From Pontederia crassipes (Eukaryota > Streptophyta > Magnoliopsida > Commelinales > Pontederiaceae), in contig CM060195.1 in NCBI GenBank assembly GCA_030549335.1, forward strand, positions 49,261,975 through 49,325,974: 64,000 nt of DNA, read 5' to 3'. The translations under genes and the position numbers were made by a program. Numbering within the stretch: position 1 is the first letter of the stretch; every line of letters begins with the position of its first letter. This document shows, piece by piece, positions 12,766 to 26,282 of the stretch. The notes beneath the pieces are model-generated. The model ran no database searches. It had not been told where the DNA came from and was given only the letters and a program-made list of their open reading frames with translations.

Positions 12766-14820
12766 TTAAATGGACCTGTGCTCCAGTACGCCAGATATGT
12801 TGGCTGTGCGCTGTCGCTTAATGCTACCGGCCGCAGCCGCCGCCGTCGTCGCCGGGGACGGCTCCTCGGCCGACGACGACGTTCTTTCCATGACTGCCTT
12901 GAGCGCGTCGTGGATGGACGCGATGGATTGCTCCGGAGCCTGCGCGGCCTGGTGGTCTTCGGTGCCGCCGCCGTTGTCCTCCCTCGTGATGAGGAGGACG
13001 TTCTTGACACGGCCGCCGAGGGTGGTGATCTCTGCCTTTAGCGTTCGAAGCTTGAGCGCCTTGAGGGCCTTGATGAGGTCCGGGAGGAGGTCTGACCGGT
13101 CGTCGCAGCACAGGGAGGCCCTGACCAAGAATCTGCCTTCCTCGTCGCTGGCCGCGTCGACGGTGAGCTCGTCGGCCTCGGTGGGGAGCGGGCTCTCCTC
13201 GGCGATCTCCGACGTCTGACGTTTCAACTCCTTGACGTGCTGGATCACCTCGGCAAGCAGCGAGGCCTTGTCCGTCTGGCAAATCAAAAAGATCAAAGCA
13301 AACAATTAGCACAAGTGGGTTGGTGTGTTCATCGTGCATGAGAAGTGGAACAGTGAGTAGTATTGGAAACAGTCGGTGTTGCGCGTGACGATAACAAAGA
13401 AAGGGAAGGCAACTAGGGACATAGGAAGAACGAAGTGGAACTTGTTGATTACACCATAAACTAATGCTTGGATTAGGAGGGGGAGAGAGGGGAGTGCTTC
13501 CATGCACGCTTCCATACGAGAAATGGGATCTTTTGTGTTGGTTGGTGTGGGAGGACAAGAGGCTGCAACTAGTGGCCTTCTTTTTCTGACAGGAGTGCGC
13601 ATGTTTGTCTTTCATAGGATCACTGTTCTCCGGCAGTAACATTTTCCCATGGAAGCTTTTCGTTAGCCCCCTGCTCCTCTCCTGGTTCCTCTTTATCGTG
13701 TCAATAAGGCGGCTCATGCACAGTTGCACAGCCTTGTCCTTCCATCCTTCCTCTTTCTCTCTCCTCGTCCATTCTTATATGTCTTCTCTTTCTATCACCT
13801 AAACTACATGTAGAGCTGTAGGCTGCTCAAATCTAGACCAACAAGAGAATAACCCATGGAAAGATGTGCTACTTAGTTGCATGCACAGCCATTCTAGCAA
13901 TTGTCTTATTTCATGATCAAATGCAACCCTAGCAATATTCGTTATATTCGCTTGCTATTGAACGCATGGATGTTGGAAGAAAACTGCGCGTGTAATAAGG
14001 ACTGAGAAGAGTGTAACGCACTTGGGAGTAATTAATATGGATCTACAGCTACACGATGGCTATAGGAACCTTATCGCTGTTGAAGAATGATGTCGGCGCT
14101 TACTTTGGTGGTGCTCGGCAGCAGGCTGCGCAGCCTCGCGAGGTGGGCGTTGATGCGCTCGCGCCGTCGCCGCTCGGCCTCGCTGTGGCTCTTTGACGCG
14201 GCGAGGGCCTTGGCGTCCATAATTTCCTGCGGCGTCAACTTGCCAAACTCCGCATGGAGGCCCCCGAACAGCGGCGAGGATGACATCAGCCCTCCGCCGC
14301 AAAGGAAGGGATCCGGTGCCATGCTGTAGAGCGCGGCCAGTCCAAGGGGGTCCGACGAGGACGAACCAAGGCCGCCGATGTCGTTGCTGAATTGTATGCC
14401 CGCGGAAGCCCTACGGGCGAACTGCAGCTGGTCGTGATAGAAGGCAGGAGGAGGAGGAGGCGGGGGAAGCGGCGGCAGAGGAGGAAAGAAGCGTTCTTGA
14501 TCTCGAAAAATCGGGGGCGGCATGGAGAACTGGTTAGGGCCCAAGTTGCCATTGCTGCTGCTGTTCAGGAGTGCGAGCGGCCATGGCAGGACGCTGGAAG
14601 AAGGGCCAGCATGAGCACTGGCCATGTTGCCGTCCGCCTGGAAGGCGAACGCATCAGGACCTTGTTCAGTAGCTTGGTTGCGCATCATATCGCCGTTGTC
14701 TTCGTTGATGATGTTGATATCGGAAGCTGCAGTCGAAACGTTGTTGCTGTTATCTTCTTCTTGATCATAGGCATGGAATTCCTGGAGCACAACGTTATGA
14801 ACAGAAGCCTCTCTGTCCAT
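12766..14820 (-). CDS. bHLH transcription factor, bHLH30-like
   Basis: Two exons, 14820-14104 and 13275-12766, are joined in phase (GTAAGC donor, CAG acceptor) to give 408 residues. The N-terminal half is Ser/Asn-rich with a polyproline run (about 113-126). The basic region starts at residue 211 and carries His212, Glu216 and Arg220, the H-E-R signature of G-box/E-box binding; helix-loop-helix continues across the splice site (STTK then TDKASLLAEV). An ACT-like dimerisation region follows (FLVRASLCCDDRSDLLPDL, then LGGRVKNVLLIT). These features match the Arabidopsis bHLH30/bHLH32/bHLH106 group, and the intron in the loop is as expected. It should act in the nucleus as a dimer. The 5' flank is rich in GA/CT repeats. 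The identity is firm; the one-to-one orthologue is not proven. Coding DNA is notably GC-rich relative to its flanks. Confidence 0.93.
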
Positions 14821-16557
14821 TCTTCGAACTGATCAAAGGCTTATGGCTCCCTCCACCTCCCAACCTCTCCTGATATGAACGATAGGGCATGCTACAATGA
14901 TACCTTTAAAGCTTTGCGCAAGGTACGGCAAAAGGTTACAGGGAGAGGAAGAGGGGAGAGAGAGAAAGACAGGTGTTTTTCCTTTGGTCTTACGCGATTC
15001 GCTCTGAGAGTGTCCCTCGTAGACATATCATTACGCTGCTGCAACCGCTACAGAAGAAGAAGAAGAGAAAACACAACATGAAATAAAAAGGTATACAGAA
15101 GGAGAAAGGGAGTGGGGGTGAGAGAGAGAGACCGACGAAGCCTGAGTCGCAGGGTGGAAGAACAAAAAGGAGGATATAGAAAGAAACAGATAGAGCTTGA
15201 AATTTAACAAAGATCTTAAAAAAAGGAGCGAGAAAGATAGAGGTCCACCTCGGTCAAGCCCTCACGTTCTGCCCCCACAACCCATCCTCTGCTTTCCGAT
15301 TCCACGCCTCCCTCCCTGCCTCCCCAAAACGATGTAATCATTGTGTCTTGGAATACACTCCTCCTTGCACACGCACACTCTCTTTCCTCTCTCCTCTTTC
15401 ATCTATCTCTCAGAGAGATCGCTCGCGCGTCTCCTTGTCTCTGACAGTATCATACATGCACACACATAGGCTTTAGGAGCATGATCTCAACAACAACAAC
15501 AACAGCAAAAAAAAAAAAAACACATCTTTGCTTGCTGAACTGGTCACTGCACACCTATGCCCTCGTTTGTCTCTCTACCACCGAGTCACACTTCTGACCA
15601 CTCGAAACCTTTTCATTTCCCTGTTCCTGAAGCCAAAAAGATAATACCAAAGTCTCTTTTCCACTTCCTCCACCACAGAGGCGGAGGGAATTAATCGTGG
15701 GTCGGTCTTAAAAAGAATAAAGAAAATATGCTTCTTGTTTTTGTTCCGGTGCTGTGTTCATGTCGTTGATTTAAGGGGAGAGAGATGAGAATTAAGAGTC
15801 CCCAACGGCGAGTGTTTTGTTCCCGGACGCGCTCGTGCTGGTTGCGGCGTTGCGCGCTCTGAGTGGGATGGGAAGCGGGCGCGCGTCGCATGCGCGCGAT
15901 CGAGTTGGTCCCCTCCTTTTTTTTGCCTCGCTTATGGCCCTCGTTCGATCGCGCACACGCACAAACACTTGGTCGTCAAATCAGAATGATGCCGCCACCA
16001 CAAGACACTAACAACAAATGGGAGGGGGATTAATTTAGAAGAATGAATCGATGTGGGATAAAAAAACGGGAATTTGTTGTTGTAATTAATGATGTCAATG
16101 CCACCGAGGAGTGACGTGGGGAATGGAGGAGGCCATTAATGCTCCAAAAAATTACAACTCTCTTGCTTGCTCTCTTTATTTTTATTTTTTTCATCTATTT
16201 TTGTTGCTTCGTATCTTGGAACGTATTTGAGGGGTATTATGGGGGTGGATTAAGCGCATGCAGTTTTGTCCCCCTAAGCGCGCGCACACACAAAAGAGAA
16301 AAAAAAAGGGAAAACGAATAGATATCCTTTTTAGAGTTCATGCTGATATAATTAGTGTTGTTAACTTAATGCTGTTGGTACGAGCAATTCGATGTCTCTG
16401 TGGCGATTTATGGTGGCAAAGCGGGGCGAGGCAGATTCGACATGCATGCAAAATATACAGATGCATACAGATCTAGAGAGAGAGAGACAGAGAGATTTAT
16501 TGGAATGAGGTGTTGATAGATGATAAGTAACACAAAGGGTGGAGGGGGTACAACAGA
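14821..16557. other. 5' flank of the bHLH gene, GA/CT-rich
   Basis: This is probably the 5' untranslated and promoter region of the bHLH gene on the minus strand. It has scattered (GA)n and (CT)n clusters and a GC-rich patch near 15810-15910 with gcgcgc motifs. No independent gene is evident. Confidence 0.5.
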
Positions 16558-16580
16558 AGAGAGAGAGAGAGAGAGAGAGA
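16558..16580. repeat. (GA)n microsatellite
   Basis: About 11 GA units are visible directly. Confidence 0.95.
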
Positions 16581-17660
16581 TCTGCTCCTCGACCTCATGA
16601 TGCGCAATTGTTGCTTGGAGATTGCCTTTTTTGCTCGTCTCATGATTCGGCCATGCAGAAGTACATAAAACAGACTTGATGCAGGCTGACTAATGCGATT
16701 TTTTTCTGGTCTCTGTTTTGTTGTGATGTTAGCGTTAACAAATATGTAACACTGACATGCACGAATTATAGCTAAAAGATTATTCCTTGGCATGCCATAC
16801 ACGCTGCATTATTTTCTTCATGCAATCAAAAAATGGATAACATTGAATATACGAGATGTTAAATACTTAAATTACCTTATTACAGTGTAAATCATGCATC
16901 AAGGAATTGAATGGTTTAGATCGGAAGACCTAATATAAGTTTACTTTTTTTCATCACTAGACCAAAATCAATATCATATATGTGATTTGATCTCAACTAC
17001 ACACAGACCTTTTTTGGTAATTTTTTTCATTAGTGAATATGATTTCATTAAAATATAATGGATAACAATTACATTATAAATTTAATAAAAAAAACTATTT
17101 GATAAATATAAATTTTGAACTAATATATAATTTCAAATTGACAAAACAATACACGCAATATTTTATTTTTGGATAGTACTATTTTTTAAAAAAAATAAAG
17201 ATACTATTTTCATAAAAAAAATATTGAGTACTTTGGAATAACAAAACTTATTTATATTGATAAGTAAAAGTAAATATATGAAATATTAAAATAAAAAAAT
17301 GCATATAAATTAAATATTTTTTATTAAAAAAGAATGAGAATATATTAAAATAAAATATCAAAATATATACTTTATAGATTAGTAGAAATAATGTATGGAA
17401 TTTTGTCATATAATATAAACTTTAAAAATATAACGAGTTATTTCTTTTAACACCCAATTAGTTATAGTTTTCTTTCAATTTAACCTTAAACTAAAAATTT
17501 ACAAATTTGAGTCTATAAATTTATCGCATATTAAGTTTCATCCTAAATTATAATAATAGATTTTTTATTAATTATGAAATATCAATTTTAATTTTATTAT
17601 TTTAATATAAGAAAACTGTAAAAAATACCAAAAATTATCATGGACATAATATCGCATAAG

Positions 17661-17691
<31 letters not shown>

Positions 17692-20600
17692 TGATTTTTA
17701 TTTTTTATTTTTTATAAGTAAGTGGAAAAATAGTATTTCATCATTATTAAAAAAAATAACAATATTTGGATATAAGTTGCCGGACTTATGTGCGACCAAG
17801 TTAGGGAAAAAATTACAAATTTATAATTGATGTGAAAAAAGTTATATGTGTCATAAATTTTCATGTTAATTACATAGAATATATATGTGTCATAAATTTT
17901 TAGTATTACAGCGTATAATAATAATAATATTAAATAAAATACATAAAAATCTAGGATTAAAAAAATCACTTGAAAAAACTGGTAAATTATTTTAATTCTA
18001 AAAAACAACCGAAAAATATAAGATGACTTTTTTTTAAACGTAAAAATCACCTTACTACATTCACCATAATTGCCACTAGTAACTCATGCATCAAAGCACT
18101 GTGCTGCTTTCATGTGCATGAGTTCATCCTCTGGTCTTAATGGGTCATCATCTCTCATAAAAAAAATTTCCATATTATTTTTGCTTTAATTTTTCATATC
18201 AACTAAAAATTAATATTGTTGATGGTCATGCATCATACATCACCATCAAACTCATGCCCATGGTGGGGCCTTTAGATACAGTGGACACACTCCGACTCTA
18301 ATTCCTATAAGTAGTGCCCCTCGATCGAACTTGGATCACCAATTATTTCCTTCCAGTTTATGTCGAGTGATGGCAGCGTGGTGGTCCTTGTGACTTGTAA
18401 GATATATCTCGTATTGCCATCTAAATTTAGTCAGCTATCTTTAGTGGATCTTGCGCTAGTGGCGTCTCAGATTTTAGCCGCGATTTGTTCGGAGATGACG
18501 ATATTTTTCCTATTTTATGTATAAACGCCCCCAATTGTTTTTATTGCTATTATTTTAATTCGAAATCTAAGAGATTACAATGACAAGGAAAATTGGAAAT
18601 TTAAAAAAAATATGATTAGATTAATATAACGAATTAAAATTTAAATTTGGTTTAACATATAAATGACTCCTAATTAAAATTTTAACCTAAAGAAATACAG
18701 GAAAATTAATATTATATTTAATAAAAATAGGATATATAAAATTAACAAATCTGAGATGATTTTTGAATTTAAAATAGAGGATAAATCTGAGATGATACTT
18801 GAATTTAAATTTTTAAAGTAAAAAAGATGCAGGAAATAATATTTTACTATTTTAATAATAAATAGGATATATAAAATTAATAAATTCAAAACAAATTATT
18901 GAATTTAAAATTGATCAACTTTTACTTCACAATCAACTTGGAAGTTATGGCAAAATAAAGGCGAGAGAGAATCCTATGGTGGTGATCATGATAAGCTTAA
19001 TGTTAATAATGTCTTGAATACTATTGGAAATTCTATTTCAATTATAATAATGTCTGGACCTACATCATGGGCGGACCTAGGATCCCGGAGTTAATGGGTG
19101 TAAAATGTAACTCTTTACATAAAATTTATAATAACATAAAAATAAATTATATATTGAAGTAATTAATTTTTTATAAATTAAATATTAACAATGAAACTTA
19201 TTTCATAAAGATGAAAATGTCATAAGAAATAAAAAAAAAATATTGAAAAAAGATGATTTTTTTATGATCATAAGATTTGATTTTTTTTTTCTTAAGTTAC
19301 AGTCTTTTTTTCTACCAACGGAAACTAGACCAAAGAGTTTATTACCTTCATGTGCCGAAAAATGAGAGATGAAGAAGATAAATGATAACAGAAAAATTAA
19401 GGCTAAAAAAGAGTTAAAAAATGTGAGAATGAAAGAGATGATTAACTTATGAATTATTGGAGAAGTTGGAATAAAGAAGATGAAGTATTAAAAAAAATTA
19501 AAAGTAACAAAAGAGGAAGGTGTGTTGAAAGAAATTTAAGAGGAAACAAACAAAAGTTTATATTGAAAGAAAAAAAGTATATTCAAAAAATTGTTACATA
19601 AAAATATTCTATGAGTTATATTTTTAAAAATTAATTTTTAAATAGGACACAATTATATTTCATAACAAATATATATATTTAATTTAATTTACAACGTGAC
19701 CGAGGGCCAGTCACAACATGGCTGAGGAGGATGAAGGAGGGTGTCACCTACTGTGTAATGAATAACAAAGAATTTAATTTGGATGTGAAAAATCATGCTT
19801 TTAGATATGTAAGAGTTCTCATAATGTGCACGTAACTAATGAAGATAAGCATAGATGTAATATGTTGTTTCCTTAATAATAACGAGAGCATTCAAAATCA
19901 GATCAAAGAATAATATCAAGCAGTTAAAGAATAATTAAACAACCTTTATAGTTGAAGGATAACTTTTAACAATTAAAGAATAACTTATTGTAGCTTTATA
20001 GCTGATGAATAATTGATCAAGATTTATGATTGACGATAAATCTTAATAGATTAATGATTACAATCAATTGATTATTATGATTGATAAATAATGGTTAAAT
20101 TGATAATTATGTATCTTTCTGAGCTGGATTATTGATATTTTTCAATGGAACCTGTGATTATTTTTTTAGATCCTACATACTGAATATTCTACTCATAAAA
20201 AATATTTTTGTACTTCAATTCATACAAAATAAGTGGATTATGGTGATTAAATAGTTGGTGGCTAATGTGATGATTGATTTACACATGACTATCACCATTT
20301 ATACGGATCTAATATTTGGTATTGGTAAAGAATAGTATATAAAAAGTGAGCTTGTAACTTACATGCTATTGAATATTGAATAGTTTTTTTTATCAATATC
20401 ACGTTTACTGTATAATTTTTTTTCCATTAATGCAAATCAGTATATTAACTAGTAAAATATCAAGTCATAGAATTAATAAGTGACTAAAAAATTATCACTT
20501 AAGCAAGAATTCTCATGACGTTGCATTATTTTATAAGAAGACGAATTTAACAAAACATACAAAAATAATATTTTGAAATTAATGTTGTGTTATATTTTTA

Positions 20601-21283
20601 AAAATACATTTGTATTGATTATTTAAGTAATAAGCCTACATTGCGTGCATTGGGAGTAATGGGCCAACTCATTTACTTCAGTATTTGTGAAGGCAGCCCA
20701 TTATATTATGTTTTTTTTCTCTTTTTTCTTTTCTTTTTTATTCGCTAACTTATATTGGATTTTGTGGCTTGGAAGTTTCAAGATATTATTCTATTCACTA
20801 TTAATTTTCTTTTGACAAAATGTGTAGGAGACTATAAAGTTGTGATTTTAATCATAAATCTTGATGGATAATGTGGTTTTGATCGATTTTTAACTTATAG
20901 TAATGTGGATTAATGAATCATATGCAATTAAGAAAAGGGAAAAGAGCGCCTCCTTAGCGCCTGCTCAGCGCCCCAGTCGCCCCTATAGACCATTGGATGA
21001 GATCCGACAATCTTAACTTTATTTTTTATATTCTTTTGTGCATGATCTCCATGGTCCGTATCGCATTGCACGGTCACGATGACAAAAGGGCCATTTCGGG
21101 GCTTCTCTACCACGATGACAAATCGGGTGATCTATGATAGATTGGGCTACGAGGTCAGCGCTTCTTGGCTATGAGGTCGATGGCGAAAGGTTGGGGCGAG
21201 AAGTGTTGTATAGGTCTGTGTAGGAGCTTCGACGGCATTTCCACTGGTGAGCATCTGCCGCGATGCATCCATTAGATGTTTGC
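16581..21283. other. AT-rich intergenic DNA
   Basis: A long AT-rich tract without a credible coding region. It contains a (TA)n run at 17665-17692, a short hairpin near 18089-18122 (ctcatgca...tgcatgag), and a segment near 19068 starting gggcggacctagg that resembles plant transposon termini, though no matching end or target duplication was found. Confidence 0.45.
17665..17692. repeat. (TA)n microsatellite
   Basis: A direct run of TA units. Confidence 0.95.
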
Positions 21284-21291
21284 GTCCCCAA

Positions 21292-21840
21292 TAGGACTGG
21301 ACATGAGCTAGGCCGAGCTAGGCTTCTGCTTAAATAGGCCAGGCCTATTGCAAAATAAAAGTATTTAAGTCTGGCCTATAACATGTAACAAGTCATGAAT
21401 ATAAACTTAGCCTGACTTATTTTATTAACTTTTAATGCATGGCATAGCTTATTAGCCTGTTAAGTCAAACATATTTTTTTATGATCTACTATATTAAATA
21501 TAATAAATTTTATTTACTAAAGAAACAATAGATATGAATTAAATAAAAGAGACATCACTAATATATTTCTTCTAAACATATAATAAAAATAGTAATATTG
21601 AACTCAAAATTGAAGATTTTAAAAATGAAGGATTAAAAATTATATATAATATATTAATAAATCTTGGCCTGATAAGCTATAAGGCTATGTCAATTATTAA
21701 AAGGCTAAGCCTCTTTAAGAAAATAAGCTTTATTTAATATTTTAGCCTGGTTTATTTTGATAATAGACCGAGCCGAGCTATGCCAAAAATAGGCCGAGCC
21801 ACGAGTTGCTCACGAACGGCTCGGCTCATTTTCAGCCCTA
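21292..21840. mobile_element. Non-autonomous hAT-like element (549 bp) with 8-bp target duplication
   Basis: The left end is taggactggacatgagc and the right end, read on the minus strand, is tagggctgaaaatgagc; these are imperfect terminal inverted repeats. The 8-mer gtccccaa directly flanks both ends (21284-21291 and 21841-21848). An 8-bp duplication with TAGG-type termini fits the hAT superfamily. The interior is AT-rich with repeated aggcc/ggcct motifs near both ends and no transposase frame, so it would depend on an enzyme supplied elsewhere. Confidence 0.75.
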
Positions 21841-22384
21841 GTCCCCAACATCACTGATGCATCCATGATTCTTCTCTAATTCTTGTTGATCCACTAGGTT
21901 TTGGCGCCTTTGTTGATGTCGCCAAGCTGCCAAAGGTTCTCCGGTGCATCCAAGATCATTGGTGTGGATCTAAACTTGGCAAGATTTGAGGAAGATGAGA
22001 TCAGTTCATACATTTATAGTATTCTATAAATAGATTATTAGTCCTCATTACTATTCTTACTATTTTAGTTTTATGTTATGAAAGCAACATGTTCGTTTCC
22101 ATTACACTGATCCAGTAAGACGACAATAGCAACACCATTTAACTTGGTAATCATGTCCTCAAATTTTAGGAATCTGAAATAAAACATTGAATTTCTAACG
22201 CATCTATTGTATGTAGGGAAAGAAGTGAACCAAAAATTCTTTAATATAAGAATCACATTTTCTCCTAAGATATGGATGTCATTACAAGTAATGAACCTTG
22301 TGAAGACCAAGGCATTGAAGAACTTGGATGCACATATGAAAGGTGTATACATTAATCTTTGTACTGGTTACAAATGATTAAACT

Positions 22385-22840
22385 TTGAAATAAAAATTTA
22401 ATATTTTTCTTATTTTAATTTGCACGAGGTTGAGGAATCTATGAATGAAGATATGCAAACTGATGAGGTGCCCCGAAATCATATGAAATTACTAAACCTT
22501 GTCTTTGAATGATTTTTATATGGAGAATGATGCATATGCATATTACATCTTTACGCTAAGGTGGCGAGTTTCTCAATTGGGTGTGCGTTCTCGCAAACAA
22601 TACAACATTGGGATTCCAATTTTAACTCATTTTATCAATCAATTGACAATTGCCGAAAAATTGACAACTCAAGTAATTTTGCTCCTGCCCCTGTAGTAGC
22701 TACCGAACATTCAATTGGTAACTTACAAGAACCCGAGTTTGCAATACATGACCCAAATCATATGAAAGCTAAAGGGAGACCAAGAAAATTAGCAAGAATA
22801 AAATTTGGAATAGAAATTTCGTTGTCAACCTTACTATAAA
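22385..22840 (+). pseudogene. Relic resembling a FAR1/FRS (MULE transposase-derived) C-terminus
   Basis: An open stretch ending at about 22839 encodes EFAIHDPNHMKAKGRPRKLA, similar to the conserved KGRP-type tail of FAR1-related and MULE-derived proteins as I recall it. The upstream part is open but has no clear SWIM or transposase core. I see no start, introns or complete domain, so this looks like a decayed fragment. It could also be a chance similarity in an AT-rich region. Confidence 0.35.
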
Positions 22841-25310
22841 ATATACATTAGCAAAAGAATTATTTTAATTATTTATTAATTCATATTTTATTTAAATTTT
22901 GGTTAATTCTGTCAAACCAAACTCAATTAAATCCAGTTAATAAATTGATCATCCATTAACCACATTAAAATTAATTTGGATATGTTGATTCGATTGAAAG
23001 AAAATGAATTAGTCAATTAACTGATTAGCTTGGTCCAATGAATGACACCTTACATGTAACATCTCAAAAACACACGTAATATTGAGATATAATAAATTTA
23101 TCATAGCGAAATGTCAAAGTTGACTGTACATATTTATTGGCATGTGGATTATGGGCCTATACATTGTTCTCTAAGTTCCTATTCAAGTCCATGTCCATGT
23201 GTAAATCTAAAGTTAGAGAAGCTACCAAAACTCTTCACATAATTTTATGCTTATCTTGCATGTATCTGGGTACATAAAAACTCAATATGTATAATTTAAA
23301 AGATAAGCATATGCTAGGTTAAAAAGAATAAACAATCATTAGTCGAGGAAATATAAAAAATAATTTATTAACCTCTATTTTTTATGAGATAATAATCAAT
23401 TTATTTATTGATATCAATTAATAATTTCCAATGTTTTTTATCAATTAATAATTAATTCGATAGTAATAGTGTAATACCAATTCAATAATGATGTGGAGAA
23501 ATTATCAATGATCAAACAATTAATAAACAATGAATAATTATTGATGAATAATGGAGCAATCATTGTTTGTCAATACCGAGTAACAATATTCAATTTAACA
23601 ATTATCAATTATCTTTTAATTACTAATTCTCAATCATTTGTTATCACCGATAAATCATTCATAGCATATCATAAATATATATAAACAATAATATGCATTT
23701 TAATTAATTATGATACAAATTCTTAAAATGAAAATACAACAGAATCAGTTGTGATTTAAATTATAAAATTATTCCAATCCAAATTCATATTATTTTAAAT
23801 GCATATTTTATCTTCTATTTTCCAATTTAACATAATAAAATATTATTATTTTTTAATATTTTAAACTCAAAACTCTTAATTTAATCCCATTTGGAAGTCC
23901 TCTTTAAGCTAAAATTATAGTTCGATCTCCAAATTTTATTTTAGTACAACCACAAATTATTTTTCAACTAATTTTTTTATTTTCTTTTTTTTCATCCCTT
24001 ATATGACTATACTATTATTCCTTTTCAAGTTCTCCTTTTAGATCTTTTTAATCTTCATTGTTTGAACTAAAATAATAAAATATTATTTATTTATTTATTT
24101 GAATTTATGTGCATCACATTACAGCATTTCGCTTTAAAGTGAGTTTGAATGCAATCTATCCATTCCATTTAATTGTAACTATCCTATAAGGATATGTTTT
24201 AAATTCGCGCATAGCGATTTAGGAGCATAAATCACTCGACAAAAACTCAGTCGGCAAAAAAAAAATGTAAGGACTCGTGGTTAAGGATTAAAAGTTAGTC
24301 CTCTAAATCAACACGGGTTGGGATGGGATGCGGTACTAAGCAATTCTTTCTCGTTTAAATAATATTTTGAATTTGAGTTTGAACACAAAAAATTTTGAAA
24401 GCCACTTAAATACGTGATCTGGGACGATCTTAACGGATTAATTGAGTTTGACGGTGGACCGACTTTTACTTCAGTAACGGAGCCAGGGCAATATCTAATA
24501 TTATACTATATTTTTAATTATTTTAATTATTTATACATATATTTATATGTTAATTAAAAAATTTCTAATTCATAGATAATATATATAATAATTAACGTTG
24601 CACGGATTAAACAGTCGACACTATTTTCAAGACACGGAAAATTGATTATGAAAAAAAGTTAGTCTTGTATGGATAAAGTATGAAATTTATTGTGACTCAA
24701 GTGACCAAAATGGCTAAATCATCACGAGCTTACACTATAAGAGGAAATCTTTAGTCTCAAATTAGATTGTTGATAGAAAATTAATCGAATAAATGCGAGG
24801 GTTTAGGATAAAGGAAGGAAAGATTGTTGGTTAAATGAAAAAGTACACTCAAATTTAATGAAATTTGAATTCCATAAAAACGCCTAAAGGAATAAATTTT
24901 AGCACACCACCTCTTCACGAGAAGTTAATAATCTTCATATGACTTTGTGTAAAAATGCAAAGTGTAATTAACCATACAAATTTAACCAACTTAAATAAAA
25001 AAACAATATTATTGAATCTAGACGATGTCCTATTGTTATCTTTTGTCAGAATCAACGGAGATTCGCTGAACTCATTTGTTGTTTTTGGGTTTGTGAAATC
25101 TGATAACATTCCATGAAAAATTCAGGGCAGTAAAATATCTGGATGAGGTGGCGAACCCCCCAGATATTTTTCTCCACAAGGTCCTCAGCAAGACTCAAAA
25201 GCATTCGGCCTTTTCTGATTGAGTACACCAAAGATTTGCTGATTGCAACCCATGACATACACTACACTCCAACTCTTGTCACGAGCCGAACACAGACAAA
25301 GCTAAAAACC
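22841..25310. other. AT-rich intergenic DNA
   Basis: AT-rich sequence with many short palindromic aattga/tcaatt motifs between 23340 and 23660. No gene or element with recognisable ends. The right edge is the PLA2 upstream region. Confidence 0.45.
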
Positions 25311-25330
25311 AGAGAGAGAGAGAGAGAGAG
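25311..25330. repeat. (GA)n microsatellite upstream of the PLA2 gene
   Basis: Ten AG units lie about 50 bp before the candidate TATA box of the phospholipase gene. GA tracts are common in plant core promoters; a regulatory role here is only inference. Confidence 0.85.
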
Positions 25331-25380
25331 CCTCAGTTATCCCCTTCCCCAAATCTCATTGCTCTTCCTCAGTCCCACAC

Positions 25381-25387
25381 TATATAG
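25381..25387 (+). promoter_or_regulatory. Candidate TATA box of the PLA2 gene
   Basis: TATATAG lies 124 bp upstream of the ATG at 25505. A start about 30 bp downstream would leave a leader of roughly 90 nt. The match and spacing are plausible, but not proven. Confidence 0.5.
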
Positions 25388-25504
25388 CAGTGTTTTGCCC
25401 AATCCAAGTGCGATTTTTTGTCTTCAGAGCTCTCCATTCTGTCGACATTCTTCGCATCCCGGTGCTTGTTTTGGGCCAATTAGCAGAAACATAAGAGCCG
25501 GCGA

Positions 25505-26282
25505 ATGATGCAGCCGTCACCGAAGTTGGCAGCCGCGGTCGTCCTCTGCTTCATTTGCGCATGTTTCCTGTCGGCGACTCCTGCCAGGGCGCTGAACATA
25601 GGCGTCCAATCCGTCGACTCCGGCATAAGAGCTGTAAGCACTCCGAAGATCCAACACTGAACACCCATCTCTAATTTGCCTTTCGTGGTTTCAAACGCTG
25701 CATGATTTTGTGTTCCGCAGAGCAAGCTGCAATGCAGCAGAAGGTGCGAGTCTGACCACTGCACTGGTGATGCTTCTGTTTCCCTCTCTCTCTCTCTCTC
25801 ACACACACAGCAGCTATCGATTCACCACCTGCTTCATTCCTTTCTGACGCTTGTTCTCTCACTCACAGTGCCTCCGTTCCTGAGGTACGGGAAGTACTGC
25901 GGCATCCTGTACACCGGGTGCCCGGGGGAGAAGCCCTGCGACGCGCTCGACGCCTGCTGCATGGTCCACGACGCTTGCATCAGAGCCAAAAACGGTACCT
26001 GCGTCCGAATCACCACTCACTTCTTTCACGTTTTATTTTCTGTTCATCCGTTGCATATATACCAGTCCGTCCATGTCTCACTCACCGCAAGTACGGCGAG
26101 TTGCAGATGACTACCTGAGCCAGGAATGCAACGAGAACTTCCTCAACTGCATCGCCGCCGTCAGGATGGCCGGGAAGGGCTCGTTCAGGGGGAACAAGTG
26201 CATGGTCGAGGAGGTGGTGGATGTGATCACGCTGGTGATAGAGGCGGCGTTGCTGGCTGGACGGGTTCTTCACAAGCCGTAG
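25505..26282 (+). CDS. PLA2-ALPHA: Secretory phospholipase A2, PLA2-alpha type
   Basis: Four exons join in phase: 25505-25633, 25721-25766, 25869-25994 and 26107-26282, giving 158 residues. Residues 1-29 form a signal peptide, cleaved near ATPARA. The mature protein has the calcium-binding loop (YGKYCG...CPG, about 65-78) and the active-site motif CCMVHDAC (88-95) with catalytic His92 and Asp93. Many cysteines (48, 52, 57, 69, 76, 82, 88, 89, 95 and more) suit the family's disulphide-rich fold. It hydrolyses the sn-2 acyl bond of phospholipids to release a free fatty acid and lysophospholipid, in the secretory system or outside the cell. The end, LAGRVLHKP, resembles Arabidopsis PLA2-alpha. 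Two adjacent ATGs exist (25505 and 25508); I chose the first. Confusion with another plant paralogue (beta, gamma or delta) is possible, but the C-terminus favours alpha. Confidence 0.93.

Noticed and set aside
12736..14832. Open frames opposite and out of frame with the bHLH exons
   Set aside because: They are shadows of the GC-rich bHLH coding sequence.
18089..18122. Short hairpin ctcatgca...tgcatgag
   Set aside because: The stem is short and interrupted; such hairpins are expected by chance in this much AT-rich DNA.
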